A DNA stretch of 64,000 bases. Source: Ascarosepion bandense. Lineage: Eukaryota > Mollusca > Cephalopoda > Sepiida > Sepiidae. The notes below the pieces were generated by a model. It worked only from the letters and a program-made list of their open reading frames with translations, searched no databases and was not told the DNA's origin. This document shows positions 1 through 10,885 of this stretch, in pieces (the stretch's first letter is position 1; the number at the start of each line of letters is the position of its first letter). The translations under genes were made by a program, and so were the position numbers. Location of the stretch: positions 627,001-691,000 of the forward strand of contig JBBBDQ010001278.1 of assembly GCA_037127315.1 (NCBI GenBank), in the 5' to 3' direction.

Positions 1-324
1 ATCTGCATATATATATATATATATATATATTAGTCATCCACATACAAGCCTATTTCGCTGTATCACAGCTCATCAGTTTGGTTAGACACATCCACTTGCT
101 TCTGGCTGGGATTGAAACTCAATCAATTTAGTATCAGTTGGTGTCGCTACCCACTAAGACATAGCCTCATGGAATGAGAGAAGAAAAATTTTAACATGTT
201 GTATATAAGCAGTGTATACACACGCCAGTCACTGAGAGAACTCAATTCATTTCCGAAGAGTCACGCATATATTGCAGAAGTGGAAACTGTTTTTAAAATT
301 TCCTTCTCTAAAGAGCTCAATTGT

Positions 325-327
<3 letters not shown>

Positions 328-380
<53 letters not shown>
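328..380. repeat. (AT)n microsatellite
   Basis: This is an uninterrupted alternating AT tract, the first of about 20 such tracts in the window. A shorter one lies at 9-30. The flanking 31-327 and 381-411 hold no recognisable gene. Open frames reading IYIYIY across the tract are translation artefacts. Confidence 0.95.
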
Positions 381-382
<2 letters not shown>

Positions 383-411
383 CACCCTTTTCATATCTAT
401 CTATCTATCTA

Positions 412-1260
412 TTTCACTCTTTTTATATTTATGAGATAGAGGCAGAGAGAGAAAGAGTGAGAGAGAAAAGTAAGTAGAAACAGAAAGAAAATGGGAACAC
501 AGTAGAGAAAAAGAGAAGCAGAGTGAGACAAAAAAAGAGAAAGAAAGAGAAAAATGAAATAGAGAGAGAAAGAGAGAGAGAGAAAAGTAAGTAGAAACAG
601 AAAGAAAATGGGAACACAGTAGAGAAAAAGAGAAGCAGAGTGAGACAAAAAAAGAGAAAGAAAGAGAAAAATGAAATAGAGAGAGGAAGAGAGAGAGAGA
701 AAAGTAAGTAGAAACAGAAAGAAAATGGGAACACAGTAGAGAAAAAGAGAAGCAGAGTGAGACTAAAAAAGAGAAAGAAAGAGAAAAATGAAATAGAGGG
801 AGAAAGAGTGAGAGAGAAAAGTAAGTAGAAACAAAAAGAAAATGGGAACACAGTAGAGAAAAAGAGAAGCAGAGTGAGACTAAAAAAGAGAAAGAAAGAG
901 AAAAATGAAATAGAGAGAGAAAGAGAGAGAGAGAAAAGTAAGTAGAAACAGAAAGAAAATGGGAACACAGTAGAGAAAAAGAGAAGCAGAGTGAGACAAA
1001 AAAAGAGAAAGAAAGAGAAAAATGAAATAGAGAGAGAAAGAGAGAGAGAGAATAATAGAAAAACAGTATGAGAGAGAAACAGAGAAAGAGTCAGAGAAAC
1101 AGAAGCAGAAAGGGAAACAGAGAGAAAGAGAGATAAAAAAGAAAGAGAGAAGGAAAAAGAAAAAGATAAACAGAGAAACAGAAAGAAAGAGAGAAGCAGA
1201 GTGAGAGAAAGAGAAATAAACAGCGAGGGAAATTTAGAGAGAAAGAGAGGGAGAGGCGTG
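412..1260. repeat. GA-rich minisatellite with 117-bp units
   Basis: The word taagtagaaa recurs at 471, 588, 705, 822 and 939, exactly 117 bp apart, giving five ordered copies. They are followed by degenerate GA-rich sequence to about 1260. Because 117 is divisible by three, a long frame rich in Phe, Ser and Leu stays open on the minus strand through the array. That frame follows from the repeat period and is not a gene. Confidence 0.93.
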
Positions 1261-1299
1261 GATTATTTTTAGAATATTTTTTCTCAGTTTTACTGGGAA

Positions 1300-1640
1300 T
1301 TTTGTTTTGCAGTTTAATTTTTTAAAATTTTAATTTTTTACAATTTTAATTTTTTAAAATTTTAATTTTTTTAAATTTTAATTTTTTAAAATTTTAATTT
1401 TTTAAATTTTAATTTTTAAAAATTTTAATTTTTTACAATTTTAATTTTTTACAATTTTAATTTTTTTAAATTTTAATTTTTTACAATTTTAATTTTTTTA
1501 AAATTTTAATTTTTTTTAAATTTTAATTTTTTAAATTTTAATTTTTAAAAATTTTAATTTTTTACAATTTTAATTTTTTACAATTTTAATTTTTTTAAAA
1601 TTTTAATTTTTTAAAATTTTAATTTTTTACAATTTTATTT
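1300..1640. repeat. A/T tandem repeat, about 16-18 bp unit
   Basis: About 20 tandem copies of a unit of the form aattttttacaatttt vary in the length of the T and A runs and in an A/C change. The composition is almost purely A and T. No coding potential is visible. Confidence 0.9.
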
Positions 1641-1999
1641 TCGGATAAATGTCAGTGGAAAGATTAACCACTTCGAGCTTTTTTTTTATTTTTGCAATCA
1701 TAATGTTCAATATGTCTCCTCTTCATACTGTACATAACACCCTTCCCCAGCTGTGGATTAAATATTAGTATTTATATTTGAAAAAACATTGTTATCCTTC
1801 AAAAATTGTTAATACAATAAATACTTGCAAAAAATAATGTTTCTTTTACAACTTGAAACCTACTCTGTCTTTAAATAACCCGCTAATACATAAAAAAAAA
1901 ATTAGACTGTTTACATTATTCAGACTATTTCGAACCAAACCCTCTATTACAATCACATTTTCATTCCTTGTATAAAACATCTTTAACTTAGAGGATTAG
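1641..1999. other. AT-rich stretch without recognisable feature
   Basis: I find no gene or repeat family that I can name here. It lies between two tandem arrays. Confidence 0.5.
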
Positions 2000-2860
2000 A
2001 GGAAGATAGCTCATGATTACCAAAAGAGGCTTTACGCAAGGAATGAAAATGATATCCCCCAATGACTGCAATAAAGGGTTCGGTTTGAAATTCCTAGCAC
2101 CTGAGCATACAACGGATGAAACATCATACAAATGGCAACAAAGATGCGGACAATAGTCCGAATAATGTAAATACTGTAAATACTACCTCATCTCAGAAAT
2201 ATAGACAAATAGAATGATCTATTATTAAACGTCGTACAAATGGCAACAAAGATGAGGACAATAATCCGAATAATGTAAATACTGTAAATACTACCTCATC
2301 TAAGAAATATAGACAAATAGAATGATCTATTATTAAACGTCGTACAAATGGCAACAAAGATGAGGACAATAATCCGAATAATGTAAATACTGTAAATACT
2401 ACCTCATCTAAGAAATATAGACAAATAGAATGATCTATTATTAAGCGTTGTACAAATTGCAACAAAGATGAGGACAATAGTCCGAATAATATAAATACTG
2501 TAAATACTACCTCATTTCATAAATATAGACAAATAGAATGATCTATTATTAAGCGTTGTACAAATTGCAACAAAGATGAGGACAATAGTACGAATAATGT
2601 AAATACTGTAAATACTTCCTCATCACAGAAATATAGACAAATAGAATTATCTATTATTAAATGTAGTACAAATTGCAACAAAGATGAGGACAATAGTCCG
2701 AATAATGTAAATACTACTTCATCACAGAAATATAGACAAATAGAATGATCTCTTATTAAGTGTCGTACAAATGGCAACAAAGATGAGGACAATAGTCCGA
2801 ATAATGTATATACAGTAAATACTACCTCATCTCAGAATTATAGACAAATAAAAAACTAAT
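2000..2860. repeat. 108-bp tandem satellite
   Basis: The word aaatatagac recurs at 2197, 2305, 2413, 2521, 2629, 2728 and, with one change, 2836. All spacings are 108 bp except one of 99, which has lost a 9-bp internal repeat. The 5' part (2000-2110) resembles the RTE-like piece near 4440-4545 read in the opposite sense. This suggests the array grew next to, or from, a retrotransposon fragment. A diverged copy lies at 4790-4990. Confidence 0.92.
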
Positions 2861-2964
2861 CAATTAATCCTACTGTGGTTAGGTTTAGTACCGCCAAGAA
2901 ATTGGTTAAAACTTTTCTATCCGCATTCATTTTTAGCCTTTATAATTATAATTAAATATTTTTT

Positions 2965-3690
2965 AATCATTTCACCCCAGGAAAGGTGGGACCACCACTA
3001 GTACACAGGGGGTTACAATAAGAGAAATGACTGGGTATAGCGAGTATTAAAGAAAGGATAAAAGATGAATGTGATTCAAGAAGATAGAAGATGGCAATTG
3101 ACGTTGCATTTAAGTTTTTTGCTGGTTGTAGCTATCAGAGAAGCAAGTAGGCGGAAGGGAGTTCTACAGGCGGGAAGTGCAAGGAAAGAAACTGTTGGAG
3201 TAGAAGTGTCAGTTATAATTAACTATTTCAGCGGTAAAAGTGTGAGACCTATATGCCAATCTAGTAGCACGCTTAAATTCCTGTGTTCGGGGCACCAGGA
3301 AAAAGAAGCTCATCGGAGCAGTTACCATGAAAATATTTGAAGAAAATGCTGAGGGAAGCCACGTCACATTGGTGGTAAAGTAACTGAAATCGAGTTGCCA
3401 ACTCAGAACCCATTACATAGCAGATCCTTCTTTGGATTTTGTCGAGACCTTTGAGATAAATAGCAGGAGCACCCGAACTGATATGGCAACAGTATTCAAT
3501 GCACTGACGTATTGCAGATTTATAAATGTGCAAGATGGACTCTGACAAGAAAAGCTTTCTTGCCTGACACAGAGGCGCAACCTGCTTAAAATTAGCTGCA
3601 GCTGTAGATTTGATGTAGTCGTTCCTCTTCAGGTTGGTTGAAAAAGGGATGCCGGTTTCTCCATCATGCAAATGGTGGACGGGTACGTTT
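2965..3690 (-). mobile_element. CR1-like LINE, 3' end and C-terminal coding relic
   Basis: On the minus strand this reads the C-terminal end of a non-LTR retrotransposon protein followed by its 3' UTR. A 132-codon open frame (3671 to 3273) carries the conserved SGAPA and FKYFHGNCSDEL blocks seen in the other copies. The element ends at the family 3' terminus, which appears on the plus strand as aatcatttcacccc near 2965. It is 5' truncated, as LINE copies usually are. The RLWNSLP block typical of the family is degraded, so the copy is dead. Confidence 0.85.
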
Positions 3691-3785
3691 CTCTATGGTG
3701 GTTAAATCTACAAGTAATATTGTGATGAGTTTCTTTATTTTGCTTGTTTCATATATGTTATTGTTTATCTATTTACATTCTTCTT

Positions 3786-4545
3786 CTATGTGCCCTGTCC
3801 TTTCACAACGTAGGCAGTCATGGCTTTCCACATCTTCTTATCCCTGGTGACTCTTAGTACGCTTTTTCCTGTTACACCACACAACCCTAGTTCCGTCATC
3901 CACCTAATCAGGTCCTTCAAATATGTTATCCACTGCTTTCCCCTGTCTCTTTTTCCCTCTATCTGGCCTGTTAGTATCAGGTTCTCCAAGCCCTCCTTCC
4001 TCATTGCAAGTGCCAGGAACATTAGCTGTCTCTTCCTGATACTGAGTATTAATTTCCTTTTCGTTTCCATCCTTTCCAAAACTTTATTATTAATCACATG
4101 CTTTATCAATAATATCCGCAACATCCTTCTGTAAAACCACATTTCAGTTGCTTAAAATTTTTACTTCATCTTTGATGATATTGTCCAGTATTCACTGCCA
4201 TATTGAAGAACTGACATCACATAGCAATCCAGTACTCTCTTCTTTGTTTCTGGTGAAAATGTCCTGTTTCTTAATACTTTACTCAACTTCTTGAATGCTT
4301 CCTTTGCCATGCCAATTCACCTTCGGATCTCTGTGTCGCACTTTCTGTCTTCTGTTAGAACACTTCCCAAGTATTTATTTGGATTAATTTCTTCATCTTG
4401 GTTTCTATTTGTACTACGTTTCAGCCCGTGTATGCTCCGGCCTTCTTCAGGTGCTAGGAATTTCCAACCGAACCTATTATTACGATCACTAGTTTTTATC
4501 ATTCTCATTGCTTGTGCAAACCCTCTTCTGTTAGTCATTATTTAT
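3786..4545 (-). mobile_element. RTE-like LINE, C-terminal reverse transcriptase relic
   Basis: The minus strand encodes the C-terminal part of an RTE-type polyprotein. The block KYLGSVLTEDRKC lies in a 73-codon frame (4538 to 4317). MWFYRRMLRI and RKEGLENLILTGQIEGKR lie in a 118-codon frame (4142 to 3786). Frames change between the blocks, so the copy is broken. The terminal VKGQGT followed by a plus-strand ttcttcttctatgtgcc motif recurs in other RTE fragments at 20.6, 20.9, 34.2 and 53.3 kb. Confidence 0.85.
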
Positions 4546-4726
4546 CTCCCCCTAACCCGATTCTCTATGTTACTTGTTCACCACAGCTGTAGACTGGTAT
4601 TGAACGCACAACTCTTTGGGTCAAGTCACAGGTATTAACCAAAGTCTATATCCATTGGGACAAGAACAATTGAATTTCTGATACATATAAACCTAATGTT
4701 CAGTAATCGTTTTTTACCAAAGTTCA

Positions 4727-4784
4727 TATTGCAATTTTTGATGTTAATACTAGAGAAAACCATTAACATCAACAATTGCAATCA
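4727..4784. repeat. Short perfect hairpin
   Basis: The arms attgcaatttttgatgttaa and its near complement ending in caattgcaat face each other across about 14 bp. This makes an approximately 20-bp stem. It could be a tiny foldback element, or the internal part of one. No terminal duplication was found. Confidence 0.6.
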
Positions 4785-4789
4785 TTAGC

Positions 4790-4990
4790 CAAAACATTGT
4801 ACAAAGGACAATAGTTTGAATAATGCAAATAATGTAAATACTACCTCAGAAATATAGACAATTCCTAGAACCTAAAGGAAACCAGAGTGTACAATGGCCG
4901 AAACATCATACAAATAGCAACCAAGATGAGGACAATAGTCCGAACAATGTAAATAGTGTAAATACTACCACATCTCAGAAATTTAGACGA
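4790..4990. repeat. Diverged partial copy of the 108-bp satellite
   Basis: Words such as gatgaggacaatagtccgaa and aaatactacc are shared with the 2.0-2.9 kb array. They appear here in about 1.5 units with more changes. The copy lies on the far side of the RTE fragment from the array. Confidence 0.75.
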
Positions 4991-5488
4991 ATAATGTTAT
5001 TGTTTGTTTGTTTTTCCTTTCCAGTGTTCCTGATCATATGTGAATGTAGAGTATCATTGTTCATTTATTAAAGTTCTGACAATAGCCTATTATTTGTTCA
5101 ATCTGTGATATTACAATAGGATTCTATGGAAATCAGACTAAGTCTACTAAAGTTTACCGAGATGACTCACAATTTCTTTCCAAATCGGTAAACTTAATAA
5201 GTGAATATTATTGACCAATAGTTATCCTTTTTGTGAAATGAAATATGTGTAAAAAAGCAAAAACTCCCTTTTTATCTTTGGGTCAGAGTTTTATTTAACG
5301 GCATATCAACAACTCTGTGGGTTATTTAATGCCAAAAAGGTGGGAAGGTATTTTTTAATGTTCGGTTATAGTGAGAAGGTTGATTTAGTCAGATTTTAAT
5401 GAAAATTTTTCGGTTTTATTTTTATTTTATTTTAGAAAACTGAAAATGTTTTCTAGTTTTTTATTCAAAAATGTCTTTTTTTGTTTAA
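4991..5488. other. No recognisable feature
   Basis: The stretch is AT-rich with no gene. A weak match (tatcaac…gggttattta…tgcca) is shared between 5280-5345 and 27655-27700, so part of it may be an old dispersed repeat. Confidence 0.4.
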
Positions 5489-5645
5489 AATCGTTTCACC
5501 CCGAGCAAGGCATTTCACTGCCACTATTGCGCAAGGGGTTACATAGAGGGGAAAGTGGTGAGAAAGGATGGTTAGACATAGGAAATGCCAGAAGGATGGT
5601 GATAGGCAGGTAAGGATACCAAGAATGAGGGTTGGGTAGATGGTG
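5489..5645 (-). mobile_element. CR1-like LINE 3' tail
   Basis: The plus strand begins aatcgtttcaccccgagcaa, the complement of the family 3' end. The tail with its agtggcagtg-type motif follows. Only about 150 bp of 3' UTR is present. The next 200 bp (5650-5860) is a T-rich sequence ending in gaccccagttttggggttta. It recurs at 47805-47965 beside another LINE tail, so the two probably moved or were copied together. Confidence 0.8.
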
Positions 5646-5864
5646 AGAATTTTTTTTTTTTTTTAAATATGTTACAGTAATAATTTTTTTCTTCAAAAGT
5701 ATATTGTTAGTAATATTTTTCCTTCAAAAATGTATATTTTTCTATAAAAGTTTATTTTTATGTATATATTTCTATAAAAGTCTATTTTTAGACTTTTATA
5801 ATGTTTTGACCCCAGTTTTGGGGTTTAACTATTTGCCCATAGCTAGAACCCTAACAGGTGCTAC

Positions 5865-6288
5865 TGTTATATATCGACAAACAACAAACACACATATATA
5901 TAAAAATATAAAGTTATATTTTTATTAATGACGATGAACCGTGTAGAATAGGGAACAGAGAATTGAGAGAGCGCGCTTCTAATGGGTTGACGGGAGTGTA
6001 GTCTTATCTGTTGAGTCTCTCTTCACCGGCCGATCTCTGTTGCTCCTCTACTGGCGAATCCGTGTGCCGAGGTCTTTTTATAATCTTCCAGAACCGGGAC
6101 TTTTTCTTCCGGTTTTGCCTCGCCCACGCACGCCCACGTAATTCTCAGAGACACCTGTTCTGTTTGCCTCTGTAGTTATTTCCGCTGCTGCCGGAAATAA
6201 GGTCAAACGACATCCGTTCCTTTCAACGACCGGAAACACCCTCGCTTGCATCAGCCTTCCTCGGGTGGGGCCAGATTGTTATATTACA
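5865..6288 (-). mobile_element. Solo LTR of an LTR retrotransposon, with CTAC target duplication
   Basis: A 424-bp unit begins TGTTATAT and ends ATATTACA on the plus strand, so it has TG…CA ends. CTAC lies directly on both sides (5861-5864 and 6289-6292). Read on the minus strand it has a TATA box (ttataaaaagacc, near 6075-6087) and an AATAAA-type signal close to its 3' end, near 5917. That order fits an LTR transcribed leftward. No internal coding region is attached, so it is a solo LTR left by recombination. It is GC-richer than its surroundings. The superfamily is not assigned, although a Gypsy-type element is plausible. Confidence 0.8.
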
Positions 6289-6464
6289 CTACTACTGCAG
6301 ATCAGGGTGGATCTGAGAATAACAGCAATTAAGTGGTAGTTCCATGTTCCTCACAACCTGCCAATCAGAGGCCTTGCTGCCAAATGCAGTTTACCGTCAT
6401 GCCCAGAACCCCTTTTTTATTATTTATCATAAAAGTTTTCGAATTTTTCATGAAAGAAAAGTTT

Positions 6465-6592
6465 TAATAGTAAATTTTAATGCTTCCAGAACGAAGCTGC
6501 TATCTATTAAATATTACAGATAATCTTTCCTCCCACCCCTTAACATTTCTCTCCTTGAAAGTAAAACACAGCGCCTCCTCGGATTAACTATA
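6465..6592 (+). mobile_element. CR1-like LINE reverse transcriptase fragment
   Basis: About 125 bp is almost identical to 7975-8100 and matches the reverse transcriptase thumb region of the CR1-like family (asn-ala-ser-lys-thr-lys-leu-leu). It is bounded by poly-purine and T-rich sequence and has no tail. It could be a duplication of the neighbouring copy. Confidence 0.75.
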
Positions 6593-6810
6593 GAATAAAA
6601 TAGAAATTTTATAAGCTTTTCTAAAAGACAGAAGCATTAGAATTTTTTTTTAGCAGTTTTTTATAAAAGAAAAGTTTTAAGGTTTTTTATGAAATAAGTT
6701 TTAATAATTTTGTAAAATAAAAATAAAAATTTTAGAACCTTTTCTAAAAGATAGAAGTGTTAAAAGTTTTTATAAAGACAAAAGTTATAGAAGTTTTATG
6801 AAAGAGACAG

Positions 6811-7418
6811 GATGTGCGTTGTAGTGCAATGGATATCGACTCGGGACGGCAAATCGGGGAGCTGAGTTCGAATTCTGGTTGAATCCCTTACATTCACTTA
6901 CGCACAAATACCTTTGGGAAAAGTATTAATCTGTCTCTTCCCTCAAGTTATTGGTTAAATAATAGGACAGCTTGGGTTCTATAGCCTTGGCTAGCAACCA
7001 GTCTACCGCAGAAACCAATGGCAACCTACTGTGGAAATCTTCTGCCCAGTCAGTCATGTCTGTTTCGAGATATGATTGCCCAAAGCGTGTGTCACGTATG
7101 GCACTTAACTGACTGACTGAATATAATGGTTGGAAACATGATTAAAGCTGCAACTGGGCATAAAGTAGGGGATCAGTTTTATATTGTTATGAAGTAATAA
7201 ACCGATCCCCCACTAAATACTTATTAATATAATACATATCTTCTCCCTCTAGTGATGAGTCAAATAACAGGACAGATTGGGTTCTATAGCCTTGGCTGGC
7301 AACTAGTCTACTGCAGAAAGCAATGGCAACCTAGTGCGGGATAATCTTCTGCCCAGTAACTCTCGAGACATGATCGGCCAAAGTGTGTATTACGTATGGC
7401 ACTTAACTGACTGACTGA
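6811..7418 (+). mobile_element. Composite SINE (tRNA-type head, tail, hairpin, second tail) with 13-bp target duplication
   Basis: Order: a tRNA-like Pol III head (gtagtgcaatgg as A box, gttcgaattctgg as B box) at 6811-6885; a body ending in the palindromic cgagaYatgat and the terminal ttaactgactgactga (to 7120); a hairpin built of ggggatcagttt and aaaccgatccccc (about 7165-7225); and a second copy of the SINE body and tail (7255-7418). atgaaagagacag occurs directly at both ends (6798-6810 and 7419-7431). The duplication encloses the whole composite, so it integrated as one unit. Related copies lie at 19.1, 33.2, 40.1, 50.8 and 56.8 kb. Confidence 0.85.
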
Positions 7419-7619
7419 TGAAAGAGACAGATTTTAAAATCTATCACTTGAGTTCTATGTAGGTTTTATTTATCATTAAAACAAACAGAAATCATTTGTT
7501 TAACACTACAAGAATTTACTGAACAACAGAAAAAACCTTTTTTTTTAATTCTAAAGAATTAAATTGAATTTCTGCACGTCAACTAAATAAAAAATATAAA
7601 AAATATTTTTGTTATCCAA

Positions 7620-7870
7620 TTGAATCATTTCACCCCAAGCAAGGCTAAAAAACTACTACGACACATGACTGAGTTTGAAAGAATATAAGAAAAAGAAATA
7701 CTTTTTCGAGGAGAAATGAAAATAAAAGAATAGGAATTAAAAAAACAAAAGATAATGTTTGACAGCGGATTAAATGTTTGAAGATCGACGTTAACTGAAA
7801 AACAAAATGCCGGGTGGGAGTTCAACAAGCAAGAAATGCGAAAGAAGAAACTGTTCGCAACGAACTTCCA
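7620..7870 (-). mobile_element. CR1-like LINE 3' end fragment
   Basis: It starts with the complement of the family 3' terminus (aatcatttcaccccaagcaa) and reaches back into the C-terminal coding relic. It abuts a plus-strand fragment of the same family at about 7880, so two copies now face each other. Confidence 0.75.
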
Positions 7871-7879
7871 GTTATATGT

Positions 7880-8655
7880 AAAATAAAAAATCCGCCGAGG
7901 CTGACAAAGCTAACCTCGCTGCCGAGCTTGAAAATGACCTCCAATCCGTGGTGAACTGGGGAAAGAAATGGCTTGTAAATTTTAATGCTTCCAAAACGAA
8001 GCTGCTATCTATTAAATATTACAGATAATCTTTCCTCCCACCCCTTAACATTTCTCTCCTTGAAAGTAAAACACATCGCCTCCTCGGATTAACTCTCACA
8101 TCAGACCCTAAGTGGATTAACTATATAGAAACCATAGCTAAATCCGCTGCTAAGAAAGTCGGTTCTGTGTAGGGCCAGGAAGTTTTTCCCGTCTGAAATA
8201 ATCCTGTACATATACTTATCTACCATCCGCCTGTGCATTAAATATTGCTACCATATCTGGTCGGGTGCTCCTGCTATACACCTAGGGGTCCTTGACCAAA
8301 TCCAATGGAGAGTCTGTAATGTGATTGATCTCGACTTGTCTGCGTGGATACAGTCGCTTTCTCAATGATGCAATGTGGCTTCCCTGTGTCTCTTCTACAA
8401 ATACTTTCATGGCTTCTGTTCTGATAAACTTAGCTCACTGGTACCCACTATGTATGAATTTCCTCGAGCCACAAGATTGGCAACTAGGTCCCAACCTTTT
8501 ACTGTGAAACCAATAAAATGTAAACGCAAATTCTACTCCATCAGCTTCTTTTCTCGCCTGTGGAATTCCCTTCCGCATACTTGCTTCCCCGACAGCTAGA
8601 ATCTTCAAGAATTTAAATGTAAAGTCAATAGTCATCTCCTATCTCACTAACCTGC
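7880..8655 (+). mobile_element. CR1-like LINE, reverse transcriptase thumb to C-terminus (broken)
   Basis: Pieces of the family protein follow one another with frameshifts and stops: thumb residues at 7960-8170, the SGAPAIHLGVLDQ block at about 8260-8305, then MASLCLFYKYFHGF, ATRLATRSQPFTVK and SRLWNSLPHTCFPDS (8375-8599). The catalytic YADD part is not included. The copy runs directly into the 164-bp tandem array, which is built from its own 3' UTR. Confidence 0.85.
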
Positions 8656-9927
8656 ATCCTCTCTCTCTCCTGCTCTTTTCTCCGTCCACTACTCTCATCA
8701 GTATTTTTATCCTTCTCTTACCCACTTCTTGACACCCCCTATAACCCGTCACTCTTTCTCAGAACATTCCTCCTATGTAACTCCCTGCGCAACAGTGGCA
8801 GTAAAATGCCTTGCTTGGGACGATCTCTCATGCTCCTTTCTTCGTCCACTTCACTCTCATCAGTATTCTCATCCTTCTCTTACCCACTTCTTGACACCCC
8901 TATAACCTGTCATTCTTTCTCATAACTTTCCTCCTATGTAACTCCCTGCGCAACAGTGGCTGTAAAATGCCTTGCTTGGGACGATCTCTCTCATGCTCCT
9001 TTCTCCATCCACTCCACTCTCATCAGTATTCTCATCCTTCTCTTACCCACTTCCTGACACCCCCTATAACCTGTCATTCTTTCTCATAACTTTCCTCCTA
9101 TGTAACTCCCTGCGCAACAGTGGCAGTAAAATGCCTTGCTTGGGACGATCTCTCTCATGCTCCTTTCTCCATCCACTCCACTCTCATCAGTATTCTCATC
9201 CTTCTCTTACCCACTTCCTGACACCCCCTATAACCTGTCATTCTTTCTCATAACTTTCCTCCTATGTAACTCCCTGCGCAACAGTGGCAGTAAAATGCCT
9301 TGCTTGGGACGATCTCTCTCATGCTCCTTTCTCCATCCACTCCACTCTCATCAGTATTCTCATCCTTCTCTTACCCACTTCCTGACACCCCCTATAACCT
9401 GTCATTCTTTCTCATAACTTTCCTCCTATGTAACTCCCTGCGCAACAGTGGCAGTAAAATGCCTTGCTTGGGACGATCTCTCTCATGCTCCTTTCTCCAT
9501 CCACTCCACTCTCATCAGTATTCTCATCCTTCTCTTACCCACTTCCTGACACCCCCTATAACCTGTCATTCTTTCTCATAACTTTCCTCCTATGTAACTC
9601 CCTGCGCAACAGTGGCAGTAAAATGCCTTGCTTGGGACGATCTCTCTCATGCTCCTTTCTCCATCCACTCCACTCTCATCAGTATTCTCATCCTTCTCTT
9701 ACCCACTTCCTGACACCCCCTATAACCTGTCATTCTTTCTCATAACTTTCCTCCTATGTAACTCCCTGCGCAACAGTGGCAGTAAAATGCCTTGCTTGGG
9801 ATGATCTCTCTCATGCTCCTTTCTCCATCCACTCCACTCTCATCAGTATTCTCATCCTTCTCTTACCCACTTCCTGACACCCCCTATAACCTGTCATTCT
9901 TTCTCATAACTTTCCTCCTATGTAACC
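8656..9927 (+). repeat. 164-bp tandem array grown from a LINE 3' end
   Basis: Each unit ends in gccttgcttggga, the start of the family 3' terminus but without the final gaaatgatt. Unit starts (ttgcttgggac) lie at 8810, 8972, 9136, 9300, 9464, 9628 and 9792. The first spacing is 162 and all later spacings are exactly 164. The central units look identical base for base. The repeated 93-codon frames inside are artefacts of the array. The homogeneity points to recent amplification by unequal exchange or by repair/replication slippage. Confidence 0.93.
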
Positions 9928-10374
9928 CCTGCAAAATGGTAACGCTGATGGTAATGAGAAAGGTAACAAAATCCAGTGGTTCTTGTTGCTCTTTCCAGTA
10001 GTGATGGGGGTTTCCTTCTTACCTTTTATTTAAAGTAGTGTGGAATGTCAACGTCTTGATTATGTCATTGTTTTCTCATCAAGTTAAATGAGATATATAT
10101 TTTAGTTGCTGCTGCTGCTGCTTGTACTCCCTGAGTGAAGTCAGTTCTTTTATTTAGCACAGTTTTTTGTTTGTGATTATGTAGCGCCAGTCCACAAGGT
10201 TCAGAAAAGGATGGTCTTTGCCGAGACCCACAAACTTCATTCACTGGAAGCCTTTTTAAAAATTTGGTGTCAGAAAGCAGTATACAACTGACAGTTTAGA
10301 TATTTCAAAATTGGTTTAGTGGCATATTGGTTTAGTGCTGTCTGTTAGAAAGTCTTGATCTGACACATCTACTT
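9928..10374. other. No recognisable feature
   Basis: No coding exon or named repeat is visible. A short tgctgctgctgct run lies near 10110. Confidence 0.4.
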
Positions 10375-10885
10375 AAGAACACTGCGCCTCCTCGGATTAA
10401 CTCCCACAGCAAACCTCAAGTGGAATGATTATATAGAAGAAATAGCTAAATCTGCTTTTAAGAAGGTCGTTTTTTTTGGTGGGGGGCAGGGCCAGGAAGT
10501 TTTTTCCCGGATGAAACAATTCAGCACATATACAAATCTACTATCCACCCGTGCATTGAATACTGCTGCTATATCTCGTTGGGGGCTCCTGCTATACACC
10601 TAGGGGTCCTTGACAAAATTAAATGAAGAATCTGCAATGTGATCGATCCTGACTTGACAGCGCGCATGCAGTCATTTTCTCACCGGCGCAGTGTCGCTTC
10701 ACTGTGTCTCTTCTACAAATCATTTCACGGCTTCTACTCCGATGAACTTAGCTCACTGGTGCCCCCTATATACGAATTTACTCGAGCCACAAGATTATCG
10801 ACTTGGTCCCACCCTTTTACTGTGAAACCATTAAGATGTAAACGCAAATTCTACTCCATCAGCTTCTTTTCTCGCACTGACATGT
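10375..10885 (+). mobile_element. CR1-like LINE C-terminal fragment
   Basis: It begins in the thumb (ctgcgcctcctcggattaac) and runs through the blocks FYKSFHGFYSDELSSLVPP and KPLRCKRKFYSISFFSRT. There the family sequence stops abruptly at about 10885, inside what should be SRTxRLWNSLP. A different element, the Penelope-like fragment, is fused on in the same open frame. The 134-codon frame (10639-11043) is therefore a chimera of two relics and not a gene. Confidence 0.8.

Noticed and set aside
429..968. A 179-codon minus-strand frame rich in Phe, Leu and Ser
   Set aside because: It lies wholly in the 117-bp GA-rich array. The period is divisible by three, so one open unit keeps all units open.
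8656..9927. CRISPR-like regular repeats
   Set aside because: Units are contiguous with no unique spacers, the genome is eukaryotic and the unit is a LINE tail.
8972..10001. A series of identical 93-codon frames
   Set aside because: They are successive reads through the 164-bp LINE-tail array, without start context, domains or splice signals.
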